Part shown: positions 52,827-61,690 of the stretch, in pieces
Position numbering within the stretch: the stretch's first letter is position 1
Layout of the letters: every line of letters begins with the position of its first letter
Origin: Bacteroidota bacterium
Lineage (GTDB): Bacteria > Bacteroidota > Ignavibacteria > UBA10030 > UBA6906
NCBI GenBank assembly: GCA_019637975.1
Contig: JAHBUR010000011.1
Location: 1 to 64,000, forward strand
DNA length: 64,000 bases
Direction: 5' to 3'
Notes under the pieces: model-generated
Told to the model about the DNA's origin: nothing
Databases searched by the model: none
What the model saw: only the letters and a program-made list of their open reading frames with translations
Made by a program: the position numbers and the translations under genes

Positions 52827-53594
52827 TCAACCTGCTGCGATGGGTGATCCTCCAGCTAATTCAATCACACTTCCAGTCACAAATCGTGCTCCCTCGGAAC
52901 AAAGATAGTGTACCGCTTCGGCAACATCTTGCGGTTGAGCATGCACACGTCGCTTCCATGCCGCTGCCTGTTTTGTCGAATCGACTGCTTGCCGCAGTGT
53001 CGCGTGGGGAATATGTCCCGGCGCAATGATGTTGCAGGTAATGCCGTTTTCGATTTCCGACTTTGCAAGTGATTTGATGAGAGCATTGCGGGCGGATTTG
53101 CCAAGATTGTAGTCATAGGGTGGCCTTTCCGTATGATCGACTCCTGCAAGTGTAACGGCCACAATACGTCCGGAGTGTTCACGCCGCATGTGCGGGAGTG
53201 TGTGTTTAATACAGTAGAACAGCCCGTCTATTTCAGCTTTGACGACAGACCTCCAATGGTCACGCTCGATATCGGTGATATCCGTGGGGACGTAATCGCC
53301 ACCGTGGTTGCAGACAAGAAAATCAATCTTGCCATACAGCGTAATGATTCCTTCAATCATTGCCTGCACCTCATCCTCTTCACGCATATCCGCCTTGAAG
53401 GCATAGCCCTTTCCGCCGAGCGCCCGCAGCTCCTGCAACACTTTCTCCGCGGCATGGGCGTTGTTGGGATGTCCGGTTCCGTAATTGAGAACAACTTTGG
53501 CACCTTCGCGCGCAAACGTGAACGCTATGCTGCGTCCCATACCTTCACCCGTACTGCCTGTCACCAAAGCGACTTTGTCTTTGAAAATCTGCAT
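52827..53594 (-). CDS. SDR-family oxidoreductase lacking the catalytic serine
   Basis: 255 residues. The Rossmann motif T-G-S-T-G-E-G-M-G-R is at the N-terminus, N-H-G-G marks the NNAG position, and the catalytic Tyr-Lys is Y-N-L-G-K near residue 165. The usual Ser 12-13 residues before Tyr is missing (L-A-G-V-D-H-T-E-R-P-P-Y-D-Y). Proton relay may therefore differ, or it is not a normal dehydrogenase. A C-terminal G-S-V-I-E-L-A-G-G closes the fold as in FabG-type enzymes. Confidence 0.87.
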   Translation of the reverse strand: MQIFKDKVALVTGSTGEGMGRSIAFTFAREGAKVVLNYGTGHPNNAHAAEKVLQELRALGGKGYAFKADMREEDEVQAMIEGIITLYGKIDFLVCNHGGDYVPTDITDIERDHWRSVVKAEIDGLFYCIKHTLPHMRREHSGRIVAVTLAGVDHTERPPYDYNLGKSARNALIKSLAKSEIENGITCNIIAPGHIPHATLRQAVDSTKQAAAWKRRVHAQPQDVAEAVHYLCSEGARFVTGSVIELAGGSPIAAG

Positions 53595-53613
53595 TGAGGT
53601 TCCTTGTTAGTGT

Positions 53614-54525
53614 TCATTCCTGGAGAAGATCGGATGGTTCAATATGGATCAGCGCCTCGGCGACGTTCGGGTTTGCGGCTTGAATTGCCTGCTTGACGCT
53701 TCGCGCAATGTCGTGCCCGTGGCGGACTGAGAGATCGCCGTCGACCGTTACATGAAGATCGACATAGTACGAGAATCCCATTTTGCGCACAAAGCACTTC
53801 TCAAGTGAAAAGACTCCTTCAACGTGTCGTGCAGCATCCCGGACACGAAGTTCGATATCGGCGGGTGGCGCCGCATCCATTACTTCATTAAGGGCGGGAC
53901 GGAGAATCCGGTATGCATTCACGAAAATGATGGATGACGCAAACAACGCAGCCCAGTCGTCTGCGCTTTCATATCCCTCTCCCCCTATCAAGGCAACGGA
54001 TATTCCGATGAAAGCCGCGGCCGAAGTAATTGCATCACTGCGATGATGCCACGCGTCGCTTTTCACTGCCGTACTATTGACGCTTTTTCCGACAGTTAAA
54101 ACGAACCGAAACAGAATCTCCTTCGTGATCACAACGAGCACAAGAACGGCAAGCGTGAACGAAGCGGGTGCGTGATGCGGAGTAAGAATCTCCCGTATGC
54201 TCTGGATGACAATGCCGACAGCAGCGGCAATGAGCGTCAATGAAACAACAACTGCAGCAAGCGGTTCTGCCTTGCCGTGGCCGTACGGATGATCGGCATC
54301 GGGCGGAAGGGCGGAGATTTTCAATCCACCCCATACAATCAATGAACTTGCAATGTCGGTAGCCGACTCGATCGCATCCGCGACAAGAGCGTAAGAGTTG
54401 CCGGCAATTCCCGCAATCCCCTTTACGGCCGCAAGGATTGTGTTGGTGATAATGCCGACGAAAGTTGTCCGGAGTCCCCTGTAAGCAGGATGGGCGGCCG
54501 TATTCTCAAGGGAGTAATTCATCAC
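53614..54525 (-). CDS. Cation diffusion facilitator (zinc/iron efflux)
   Basis: 303 residues with six hydrophobic helices. The metal-site helices show the family pattern D-A-I-E-S-A-T-D (helix II) and H-H-R-S-D-A-I-T-S (helix V). A C-terminal cytosolic ferredoxin-like domain of about 85 residues follows, ending in R-H-G-H-D-I-A-R-S-V. It exchanges protons for divalent metals across the inner membrane. The gene ends 19 bases before the SDR start. Confidence 0.93.
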   Translation of the reverse strand: MMNYSLENTAAHPAYRGLRTTFVGIITNTILAAVKGIAGIAGNSYALVADAIESATDIASSLIVWGGLKISALPPDADHPYGHGKAEPLAAVVVSLTLIAAAVGIVIQSIREILTPHHAPASFTLAVLVLVVITKEILFRFVLTVGKSVNSTAVKSDAWHHRSDAITSAAAFIGISVALIGGEGYESADDWAALFASSIIFVNAYRILRPALNEVMDAAPPADIELRVRDAARHVEGVFSLEKCFVRKMGFSYYVDLHVTVDGDLSVRHGHDIARSVKQAIQAANPNVAEALIHIEPSDLLQE

Positions 54526-54531
54526 GGTGTG

Positions 54532-55299
54532 TCACCTGATAACCGCATGTTGAAGAGTTCTGACAGCAAACCAGAATGAAACCAGAAGAAACACACCGAA
54601 CGCGACAGCTTCAAGAAGAATGGTTTCAATATTTCCGATGCCGATAGTTGCAAACCGCAAAACATCGGTATGCCACGTCAACGGATTCATCAGGGAAATT
54701 GTCCGGAGCCACGCGGGCATCGAATCAACAGGATAGAACATGCTGCTGGCAAACATCAGTACGAAGTACGCGACATTCAACACGGTGTTGAAGATATCAT
54801 TCCGGTGGATGCGCAACGCGAGAATCGTGAGAAAGAAGAACCATCCCGCCGTCCCGACAACAATTCCTGCAACAGTAAAGCCGGCATACCGCCATTGAAT
54901 ATCGATATCCAGCAACAGCGTTCCGACGCTGAGTGTGAGAGCCGACTGCACAACGGCAAGCAGACAGTTGAAGACGATCTTTCCGACGAGGAACTCGCCA
55001 CGCGTCATGGGATAGGTAAGGAACTCATAAAAAATGCCGTTCTCGCGGTCAACAAAGAACCCGTACGATGTATTGATGGCGATGCCAAAACACGCCATAG
55101 AGAGAACGCCCGCGAGAAAGAAGCTCTGATAACTCATCTCACGTCCGAACAGGGCAACTCCTCCGCTCATCGCCCGGTCCAATCCGACGCCGAACATCAG
55201 CAAATAAATGAGGGGCATGAAAAGATCGAAGAACATCCACACCGGACTCGTTGTCCGGATGCGAAACTCACGGTACAGCACGGCGAGGATCATTTCCAT
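54532..55299 (-). CDS. ABC-2 type exporter permease
   Basis: 255 residues with six hydrophobic helices in the ABC2 membrane arrangement. The N-terminal A-V-L-Y-R-E-F-R-I-R-T and the P-L-T-W-H-T-D-V-L-R motif before the last helix are typical of DrrB/NodJ-like permeases. Its start overlaps the end of the ATPase gene by 10 bases, so the two are coupled. The exported compound is unknown. Confidence 0.9.
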   Translation of the reverse strand: MEMILAVLYREFRIRTTSPVWMFFDLFMPLIYLLMFGVGLDRAMSGGVALFGREMSYQSFFLAGVLSMACFGIAINTSYGFFVDRENGIFYEFLTYPMTRGEFLVGKIVFNCLLAVVQSALTLSVGTLLLDIDIQWRYAGFTVAGIVVGTAGWFFFLTILALRIHRNDIFNTVLNVAYFVLMFASSMFYPVDSMPAWLRTISLMNPLTWHTDVLRFATIGIGNIETILLEAVAFGVFLLVSFWFAVRTLQHAVIR

Positions 55300-56252
55300 G
55301 ATGTATCCTCCCGCGAAACGCCAAGCAGCTCGACGAATGCATCTTCCAGCGTTCCACCGTTAATCTCAAGATGCGTGATGGGCGAGATCCGTGAAAGCTG
55401 CGCAATCGTGTCAAGCACGGTTCCATCAACGCGGTTGATGCATAACTCGACGAGATTTCCCGTCTGCTCGAACCGGACAGGCGAAAGCGATTTGAGTTGA
55501 GCGAGCAGCTCATCGTTCATTGATTCGAACGTAATACTTAATTCAAACACGCTTGTCGCAAGCGCTTTGATGGTTGCGACGCTGCCGCTGGCAATGATTC
55601 TTCCTTCATGAATAAGGGCGATAGTGTTGCACAGTTCTTCGGCCTCCTGAAGGATGTGTGTTGTCAACACAATCGTTCGTCCTTCATCCGCTTGCTTGCG
55701 TATGGATTCCAGTACCGCCCGTTTGTTGATGGGGTCCATTCCGGTTGTCGCCTCGTCAAGAAACACGATCGGCTTGTCCACCATAAACACTTTTGCAACC
55801 TGCAAGCGACGCTTCAATCCACCGCTGAGGTCCATTGCCTTCTTGTTCCTGTGTTCCGTCAGCCCGAATTGGTCGAGCACGCGTTGCGCCCGCGCTTCAC
55901 GTTCATGCGCGGGTACGGAATGAAACCGCGCATAGGTTGTCAGATTATCTCTCACGGAAAGAAATTGTTCAAGCGCGTTTTCTTGCAACACGGCACAGAT
56001 ACGATTCCTGACCTCAGCTCCGTGTGACCGCACATCGAATCCCATGACACTTGCTGAGCCGCCAGTCGGTTCGATCAGCGTGGTAAGAACTCGGAGCAGG
56101 GTTGTTTTTCCGGCTCCGTTTCTCCCAAGTAAACCGAATATCTCGCCTCGTTGCACGGAGAGGTTCAATCCGTTCAGAGCATTGACTGGTTGTTTCGACT
56201 TTTCTTTGTAGATTTTGGAGAGTTCGGTTGTACGGATTGTTTCGTCTGCCAT
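55290..56252 (-). CDS. ABC exporter ATP-binding protein
   Basis: 320 residues from the ATG at 56252. Walker A is G-R-N-G-A-G-K-T-T near residue 42, signature L-S-G-G-L-K-R-R-L near residue 137, Walker B P-I-V-F-L-D-E-A-T, and a T-T-H-I-L switch. A C-terminal domain of about 95 residues (A-S-G-S-V-A-T-I-K onward) is as in DrrA-type drug exporters. It forms a two-gene transporter with the permease. Confidence 0.93.
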   Translation of the reverse strand: MADETIRTTELSKIYKEKSKQPVNALNGLNLSVQRGEIFGLLGRNGAGKTTLLRVLTTLIEPTGGSASVMGFDVRSHGAEVRNRICAVLQENALEQFLSVRDNLTTYARFHSVPAHEREARAQRVLDQFGLTEHRNKKAMDLSGGLKRRLQVAKVFMVDKPIVFLDEATTGMDPINKRAVLESIRKQADEGRTIVLTTHILQEAEELCNTIALIHEGRIIASGSVATIKALATSVFELSITFESMNDELLAQLKSLSPVRFEQTGNLVELCINRVDGTVLDTIAQLSRISPITHLEINGGTLEDAFVELLGVSREDTSWK

Positions 56253-56408
56253 TCTTTCTGTCAATGAGTTACGGGGGATCCTCAACGCTATGGTTTAACA
56301 ATAAATGAAAATAGCCTCAAAAATCCCACATTCCGCAACAAGTAAGACGATTTGGCGTATCATCAACGAGAAAACAACTATCCCAATGGACATCAGGGGC
56401 GCCAGGCA

Positions 56409-58292
56409 ATGATCAGGTCATCCTATATCGGAATCATACTCATAGCGGCGACAGCGTTAGCGGGTGAGCAGACGGTCGTTTCGTTGCGCGACATGAGTAC
56501 GTCGGAGTTGAAATCGGCGGGCATAATTGTTCCGCAGACGATGACCTTTCGCATCAGCGCGCGAGGCGCAGGCGGCAGCCAGTGCGATAACGTCGGCTCA
56601 AGCAAGGATACACGGCACGACATGTTTGCGTACGGCTGGATTATCGACGCCGATACGCGCAAAGTTGTATGGGAGATGACGAACGACAATACGTCACGTT
56701 CACGCGACGACAGGACATTCGACGGTGACGTAACGCTGCAACGCGGAAGCTATGAGGTTTACTTCTCGGCTGCCACGTTCACGTATATTTCCACCTTTAA
56801 AAATATTTCCATCAACGTCGACCACAGAGAGCCCGGGCTGTTCAACATGGGAGAACGGCAATCCGCCAATAAGCTGAAAGGCTGGTTTCAGGATTGGTTT
56901 GACGGATGGTTCGGTGATGATATCCGTGTGGATTGGAACAAGCGGTCGGCTAACTGGGGGATGGAGATGTTCGCCGATGAATCGAAAGCGTCTTCCGTGA
57001 AGCAATTCTCTCCACCGAAGGGGTTCCCCAACATCCTTCTCAAGGAAACGGGATTAGGCGAAGGCGACTTCATCAAACAGAGTTTCTCCATTGTTGAGCC
57101 GATGAGGATGCGTATTTATGCCTTAGGAGAAGGATACCGGAACTCGGCCGATCTTGTGGATTATGGCTGGATTGTGAACCAGAATACCCGGAGCCGCGTA
57201 TGGGAAATGAAATGGCGCAACTCCACCTCCGCCGGTGGCGCCTCAAAGAATGCGTTGTTCGACGGTGAAGTGTCATTGCCCAAGGGCGAGTACACACTCT
57301 ACTACGTAACGGATAACAGCCACTCGGCATTGGACTGGAACTGTGCCCCGCCTCTCGATCCGCTCAACTACGGCATTACAGTAGCCGCCTACGACGAGAA
57401 GGACAAGGCGAACTTCAAAACGACTTCCTCGAAGGAAGAACGCCACGTCATTCTCAGCCTTATAAAAGTACGGGATAACGAGAGCCGTAGCGAAGGATTT
57501 GTGTTGAAGGACGATGCACAGGTTCGCGTGTATGCGATTGGCGAGCAAAGCAACTCGCGCAGAGTTATGGCTGACTACGCCGTTATTCTCGATGCGCGAA
57601 ATCGCTCACGCGTCTGGACGATGAGCTCGGAGAACACGCATCATGCAGGCGGCGCCTCAAAGAATCGCTTCGTGGATGAAATCATCACTCTTCCCAAAGG
57701 CAGCTACATCGTCCAGTATATCACCGACGACTCGCATGCCTATAACGAATGGAACGCCGACCCCCCGTTCGACAAGGAACGCTACGGTGTTACACTCTAT
57801 GGTGCAGGAGAGAAATTCGATCCGGCGATTGTCGGAAAATACGTTGATCAACGGGACAAGAATGTGATTGCGCAGATTATCCGCGCAGGCAACAGTGTCG
57901 GGAAGAAAGAGAAATTCAAGCTCGACAAAACGACGCGGGTTCGCGTATATGCCATCGGCGAGGGAGTGAACCGCGGCATGGCCGACTATGGATGGATTAC
58001 CGACAACAGAACAGGCTCGGTTGTCTGGGAAATGACCTACTCCATGACATTTCATGCGGGCGGTGCACGCAAGAACCGGATGGTGAACACCACTATTATG
58101 CTCGACAAGGGAGAATACACACTGCATTACATGACGGACGATTCCCACGCCTATCAAAGTTGGAATCAGGACCCGCCGGAAGATCCCGAGTATTGGGGAA
58201 TCACGTTGTATCCGGATGACGGCACGAGCCCACCTCCGCCGATTCCGCCCGTCCCGCCTAAGACACCTGGCTCGACCGGACTTTTCGATTGA
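56409..58292 (+). CDS. Secreted protein with four copies of an unrecognised 'DSHAYxxWN' repeat domain
   Basis: 627 residues from the ATG at 56409, where a signal peptide (M-I-R-S-S-Y-I-G-I-I ... A-L-A-G) begins. Four domains of about 100-140 residues follow, with consensus R-V-Y-A-I-G-E-G, M-A-D-Y-G-W-I, V-W-E-M, H-A-G-G-A-S-K-N, L-P-K-G-E-Y-T-L-Y-Y, T-D-D-S-H-A-Y, W-N-x-D-P-P and Y-G-I-T-L-Y. The first copy is divergent and lacks the D-S-H segment. A Pro-rich tail ends the protein. I cannot name the domain. The pattern suggests stacked beta-sandwich units with conserved aromatic and acidic patches. No neighbour hints at a role. Confidence 0.85.
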   Translation: MIRSSYIGIILIAATALAGEQTVVSLRDMSTSELKSAGIIVPQTMTFRISARGAGGSQCDNVGSSKDTRHDMFAYGWIIDADTRKVVWEMTNDNTSRSRDDRTFDGDVTLQRGSYEVYFSAATFTYISTFKNISINVDHREPGLFNMGERQSANKLKGWFQDWFDGWFGDDIRVDWNKRSANWGMEMFADESKASSVKQFSPPKGFPNILLKETGLGEGDFIKQSFSIVEPMRMRIYALGEGYRNSADLVDYGWIVNQNTRSRVWEMKWRNSTSAGGASKNALFDGEVSLPKGEYTLYYVTDNSHSALDWNCAPPLDPLNYGITVAAYDEKDKANFKTTSSKEERHVILSLIKVRDNESRSEGFVLKDDAQVRVYAIGEQSNSRRVMADYAVILDARNRSRVWTMSSENTHHAGGASKNRFVDEIITLPKGSYIVQYITDDSHAYNEWNADPPFDKERYGVTLYGAGEKFDPAIVGKYVDQRDKNVIAQIIRAGNSVGKKEKFKLDKTTRVRVYAIGEGVNRGMADYGWITDNRTGSVVWEMTYSMTFHAGGARKNRMVNTTIMLDKGEYTLHYMTDDSHAYQSWNQDPPEDPEYWGITLYPDDGTSPPPPIPPVPPKTPGSTGLFD

Positions 58293-58344
58293 TTATCATT
58301 TGGCTAATCTCTAACTTTCTCACATCATCCACCGTGAGGAAGCA

Positions 58345-59400
58345 ATGTCCACAACACGACGAGAATTTCTCAAACGCGCTTCGGCAGCAGGTGTCGGGGC
58401 GCTTGCTGTTTCCGCCATTCCCGAATCCATCATTTCTCAAACACAGTCTGCTGTAAAACCGGTTGCCATTTCCAGCGGCAACGGAATCCCCGCTGTTACA
58501 AAGGCGATAGAGATGATTCGTTCCGGCTCCGACGCGCTGGACGCAGTGATCGCGGGCGTCAACATCGTGGAAAACGATCCGAACGACACCAGCGTCGGGT
58601 ACGGAGGCTTGCCGAACGAAGAAGGCGTTGTCGAGCTCGATGCCGCCGTGATGCACGGCCCGACGCATCGCGCCGGTGCGGTTGCCTCCATCCGCAACAT
58701 CAAGAATCCATCGAAAGTCGCAAGGCTTGTCATGGAGCGGACTGATCATGTGCTGATCGTGGGCGAGGGCGCGCTCCGCTTTGCACGGGCACATGGATTT
58801 GTCGAGGAGAATTTATTGACCGACCGGGCGCGTCAGGAGTGGCTGAAATGGAAAGAAAATCTCTCAACAAAAGATGACTGGCTTCCGCCACATACTCCCG
58901 ATGATAAGGATATCGGTTCGTTGTTCGAGCCGTTCTTCCGCAATACCGGTACGATTCATTGCGGCGCCATCGACCTCAAGGGCAACATTTCCTGCGTTAC
59001 GACAACAAGCGGACTCGCGTACAAGATTCCCGGCCGCGTCGGCGATTCGCCGATTATCGGAGCGGGATTGTATTGTGACAACGACGTCGGATCGGCGGGC
59101 TCAACGGGGCGAGGAGAAGCGAATCTGATTAATTGCAGCAGTGTGATGGTTGTCGAGTTCATGCGGCAGGGCAAGTCACCCGAGCAGGCGTGCCTTGATG
59201 TATGCAAACGTATCACTGAACATAACAAGATGCGCCGCCTGAAGCGCGACGACGGCAAACCGGATTTCAATGTCAACTTCTATGCGATCAACAAAAAGGG
59301 AGAGTTCGGAGGAGCCGCAATTTGGCAGGGGCCGGAGTTCGCCTTCCACGACGGAACTTCAGCCAAGTTGCTCGATTGCGCGTATTTGTACAAGAAGTGA
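58345..59400 (+). CDS. Ntn-hydrolase of the asparaginase-2/N-aspartyl-glucosaminidase family, Tat-exported
   Basis: 351 residues. A twin-arginine signal (T-R-R-E-F-L-K) opens the protein. The N-terminal part has N-G-I-P-A-V-T-K-A and S-V-G-Y-G-G-L-P-N-E. The likely self-cleavage site is before Thr in N-T-G-T-I-H-C-G-A-I-D-L, followed by T-T-T-S-G and G-R-V-G-D-S-P-I-I-G-A-G. These mark glycosylasparaginase-type enzymes that cut GlcNAc-Asn or isoaspartyl bonds. It lies 52 bases after the four-repeat gene. Confidence 0.9.
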   Translation: MSTTRREFLKRASAAGVGALAVSAIPESIISQTQSAVKPVAISSGNGIPAVTKAIEMIRSGSDALDAVIAGVNIVENDPNDTSVGYGGLPNEEGVVELDAAVMHGPTHRAGAVASIRNIKNPSKVARLVMERTDHVLIVGEGALRFARAHGFVEENLLTDRARQEWLKWKENLSTKDDWLPPHTPDDKDIGSLFEPFFRNTGTIHCGAIDLKGNISCVTTTSGLAYKIPGRVGDSPIIGAGLYCDNDVGSAGSTGRGEANLINCSSVMVVEFMRQGKSPEQACLDVCKRITEHNKMRRLKRDDGKPDFNVNFYAINKKGEFGGAAIWQGPEFAFHDGTSAKLLDCAYLYKK

Positions 59401-59670
59401 GGGCGCTCTCCTCTAAGCATCTGTCGGAGAATGGGTTACGGGCAAGAGAAGCGGTGGAGCGTGAAGGAAGCCGGTTCCCGATTAGCAGGAATTCTGTGAT
59501 GTACCCTATTGACTTTGCGAGTGCCCGTTTGTATCGTGAATCGTGGAGGATGTACTGTGGTGGAGATTTCGAGTTCCGGCATGGTTGATTCAATGCGCGG
59601 AATATTCTGTACGTAAGACAATCGGAGGTTTCAAGAGTATCGAATAATTGCTAACACCTACAGGATGACT

Positions 59671-61632
59671 ATGAAGAAGTTGGTATGCTCCATTCTGGGC
59701 GGCATCCTTGTACCTCTTCACATATCTTTTGCTCAAGAATTCGCGCTGGATACACTCTCGCAGAGTCCGGCTATTGCTGCTCCCGTCAGCATGGCGTTTG
59801 CGCCGGGCGAATCCGTACGCTTTTTCTTCACCGAAAAGAATTCCGGAAGAATCAGGGTTTTCGAAAACGGCGTTGTGCGCCCCGCTCCGTTCGCAAAGCT
59901 CGCTGTGACCAATGTTGGCGAGCAGGGCATGTTCGGTATTGCAATTCATCCCCGGTATCCCGATTCACCGTTTGTGTATGTTCAATACACGCGGGAGGGC
60001 GACAGGGCGAATGTGGTCGTGCGTCTCCGAGATTCCAGCGGCTACGGTCTAGATCCACGACTGATTGTGCTTGCACAGCGCGTGAAGATTGCGACGGACA
60101 ACAATGGCGGCAGTCTGCATTTCGGCCCCGACGGAAAACTCTACTGCTCGTTCGGCGACTTCGGTACAATTTTGAACGCGCAGGACACAAGCACGGTCAA
60201 TATTCTCGGAAAAATTCTACGCCTCAATCCGGACGGAACTCTCCCCGCGGACAATCCTTTCGGGAAGAGACCGTTCTGGTCACTGGGTCATCGCAACACC
60301 GTTGACTTTACATTCGATCCGCTCACAGGGAAAATGTACGGTACGGATGCGGGGCCGACCTGCAACAATGAAGTGAACTACATACCTGCTGGTGCGAATC
60401 TTGGCTGGCCAAAAGAAGGGAATTGCATGTACTCGGACAATTCCAACTATCTCCGCCCTCTGCATTATGTTTCTGACAATCCGGCCTTCACGGGCATTGC
60501 CGTGTATCGGGCGACGGCGTTCCCAAGATTAGACGGTCATCTCCTGTTCGCAGGAAATAATCCGGGTACAATCTGGTCTGCACAACTTGCCACGTCGGGT
60601 GACTCACTCATTTCCAGTTCGATTGCAGAGTTCTTTTCAAGCAGTTCGGGGTTCAGAGATATTGAGATTGGAACGGACGGGAACATCTACGCAACAAGCG
60701 GGCCCGCATCACCGGGACTTTTGTTGCGCCTACGTCCCGCTCCTCCCTCTTTCATAAGTTCTCCCGTGGTCGAGGCGGTGCAGGATGTTCCGTACACGTA
60801 CGCGCCGCAATTCGGCGGAACGCCACCCCGGCTCTCAATCGTCACCGGACCTGACGGGATGATTGTTGATTCCACACAGTGGATTGTTCATTGGAATCCC
60901 ACCAATCAACAGGCGTTGCAGCAAACACACACCGTTGTTCTGCGGGCTGAAAACGGAGCGGGTAGTATCGAACAGCATTTCAAGATTAGCGTCGAAAACG
61001 TGAATGATCCGCCGTCAAGTTTCGGACTGGGATCGCCATCAGCCGACACAACGTTTGTTTATGGCGTAGGGGAAAATTCCACCGCGTTGTTCTCGTGGTT
61101 GCCTTCTTTGGATCCCGACCTTGATACGATTCACTATACCGTACAGTTGGATACCGTCGCGACGTTCGACAGTCCCGCATTGCGCAATGTCGTTGCAGGC
61201 ACGGACGTTTCGCTGGGTTTCCAGCTTCCGCGTGTGTCGAGAAGCTACTACTGGCGAGTTCGGGCAACAGACGGTAAGGAGGCGGTGTTCAGCAACGATG
61301 TGCGACGATTCACCGTATCGATCCCCGTTGTACTTCAGGAACCCGGTAAGTCGGAAGATGAGCAAGTTGAAGCGGCGGTTCTTGAACAGAACTTCCCTAA
61401 TCCGTTCAATCCCACAACCAATATCGTGTACACGATCCCGAAAGGCGGGTATGTTCGTCTTGCCGTGTTCAATCTGCTCGGACAGGAAGTAGCGCGCCTT
61501 TTTGAGGGCGTGCAAAGCGCCGGAACATATGAGGTGACGTTCAACAAGGAAGAACTTCCTACGGGCATCTACTTCTATCGCATTCAGGCGCCGGGGTTCG
61601 CGGAAACGCGCAAGATGATCATTGCGAAATAA
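59671..61632 (+). CDS. Secreted PQQ-type sugar dehydrogenase-like protein with T9SS sorting domain
   Basis: 653 residues from the ATG at 59671, which has better spacing to CAGG than the ATG 6 bases upstream. A signal peptide is followed by a soluble glucose/sorbosone dehydrogenase beta-propeller (residues about 25-360; Q-G-M-F-G-I-A-I-H-P, G-H-R-N-T). Ig-like and fibronectin-like segments follow. The last 80 residues (N-F-P-N-P-F-N-P-T-T, then G-I-Y-F-Y-R-I) are the type IX secretion sorting signal. It is exported across the outer membrane and perhaps attached to the surface. A strong terminator follows. Confidence 0.92.
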   Translation: MKKLVCSILGGILVPLHISFAQEFALDTLSQSPAIAAPVSMAFAPGESVRFFFTEKNSGRIRVFENGVVRPAPFAKLAVTNVGEQGMFGIAIHPRYPDSPFVYVQYTREGDRANVVVRLRDSSGYGLDPRLIVLAQRVKIATDNNGGSLHFGPDGKLYCSFGDFGTILNAQDTSTVNILGKILRLNPDGTLPADNPFGKRPFWSLGHRNTVDFTFDPLTGKMYGTDAGPTCNNEVNYIPAGANLGWPKEGNCMYSDNSNYLRPLHYVSDNPAFTGIAVYRATAFPRLDGHLLFAGNNPGTIWSAQLATSGDSLISSSIAEFFSSSSGFRDIEIGTDGNIYATSGPASPGLLLRLRPAPPSFISSPVVEAVQDVPYTYAPQFGGTPPRLSIVTGPDGMIVDSTQWIVHWNPTNQQALQQTHTVVLRAENGAGSIEQHFKISVENVNDPPSSFGLGSPSADTTFVYGVGENSTALFSWLPSLDPDLDTIHYTVQLDTVATFDSPALRNVVAGTDVSLGFQLPRVSRSYYWRVRATDGKEAVFSNDVRRFTVSIPVVLQEPGKSEDEQVEAAVLEQNFPNPFNPTTNIVYTIPKGGYVRLAVFNLLGQEVARLFEGVQSAGTYEVTFNKEELPTGIYFYRIQAPGFAETRKMIIAK

Positions 61633-61653
61633 CCTGACCGTAGAGGATCGTGA

Positions 61654-61687
61654 AGAGCCGCGTGGATGTTCACGCGGCTTTTTTTTG
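61654..61687 (+). terminator. Terminator after the T9SS protein gene
   Basis: AGCCGCGTGGATGTTCACGC followed by GGCT and a run of eight T residues forms a strong stem-loop. Confidence 0.93.
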
Positions 61688-61690
61688 CCC

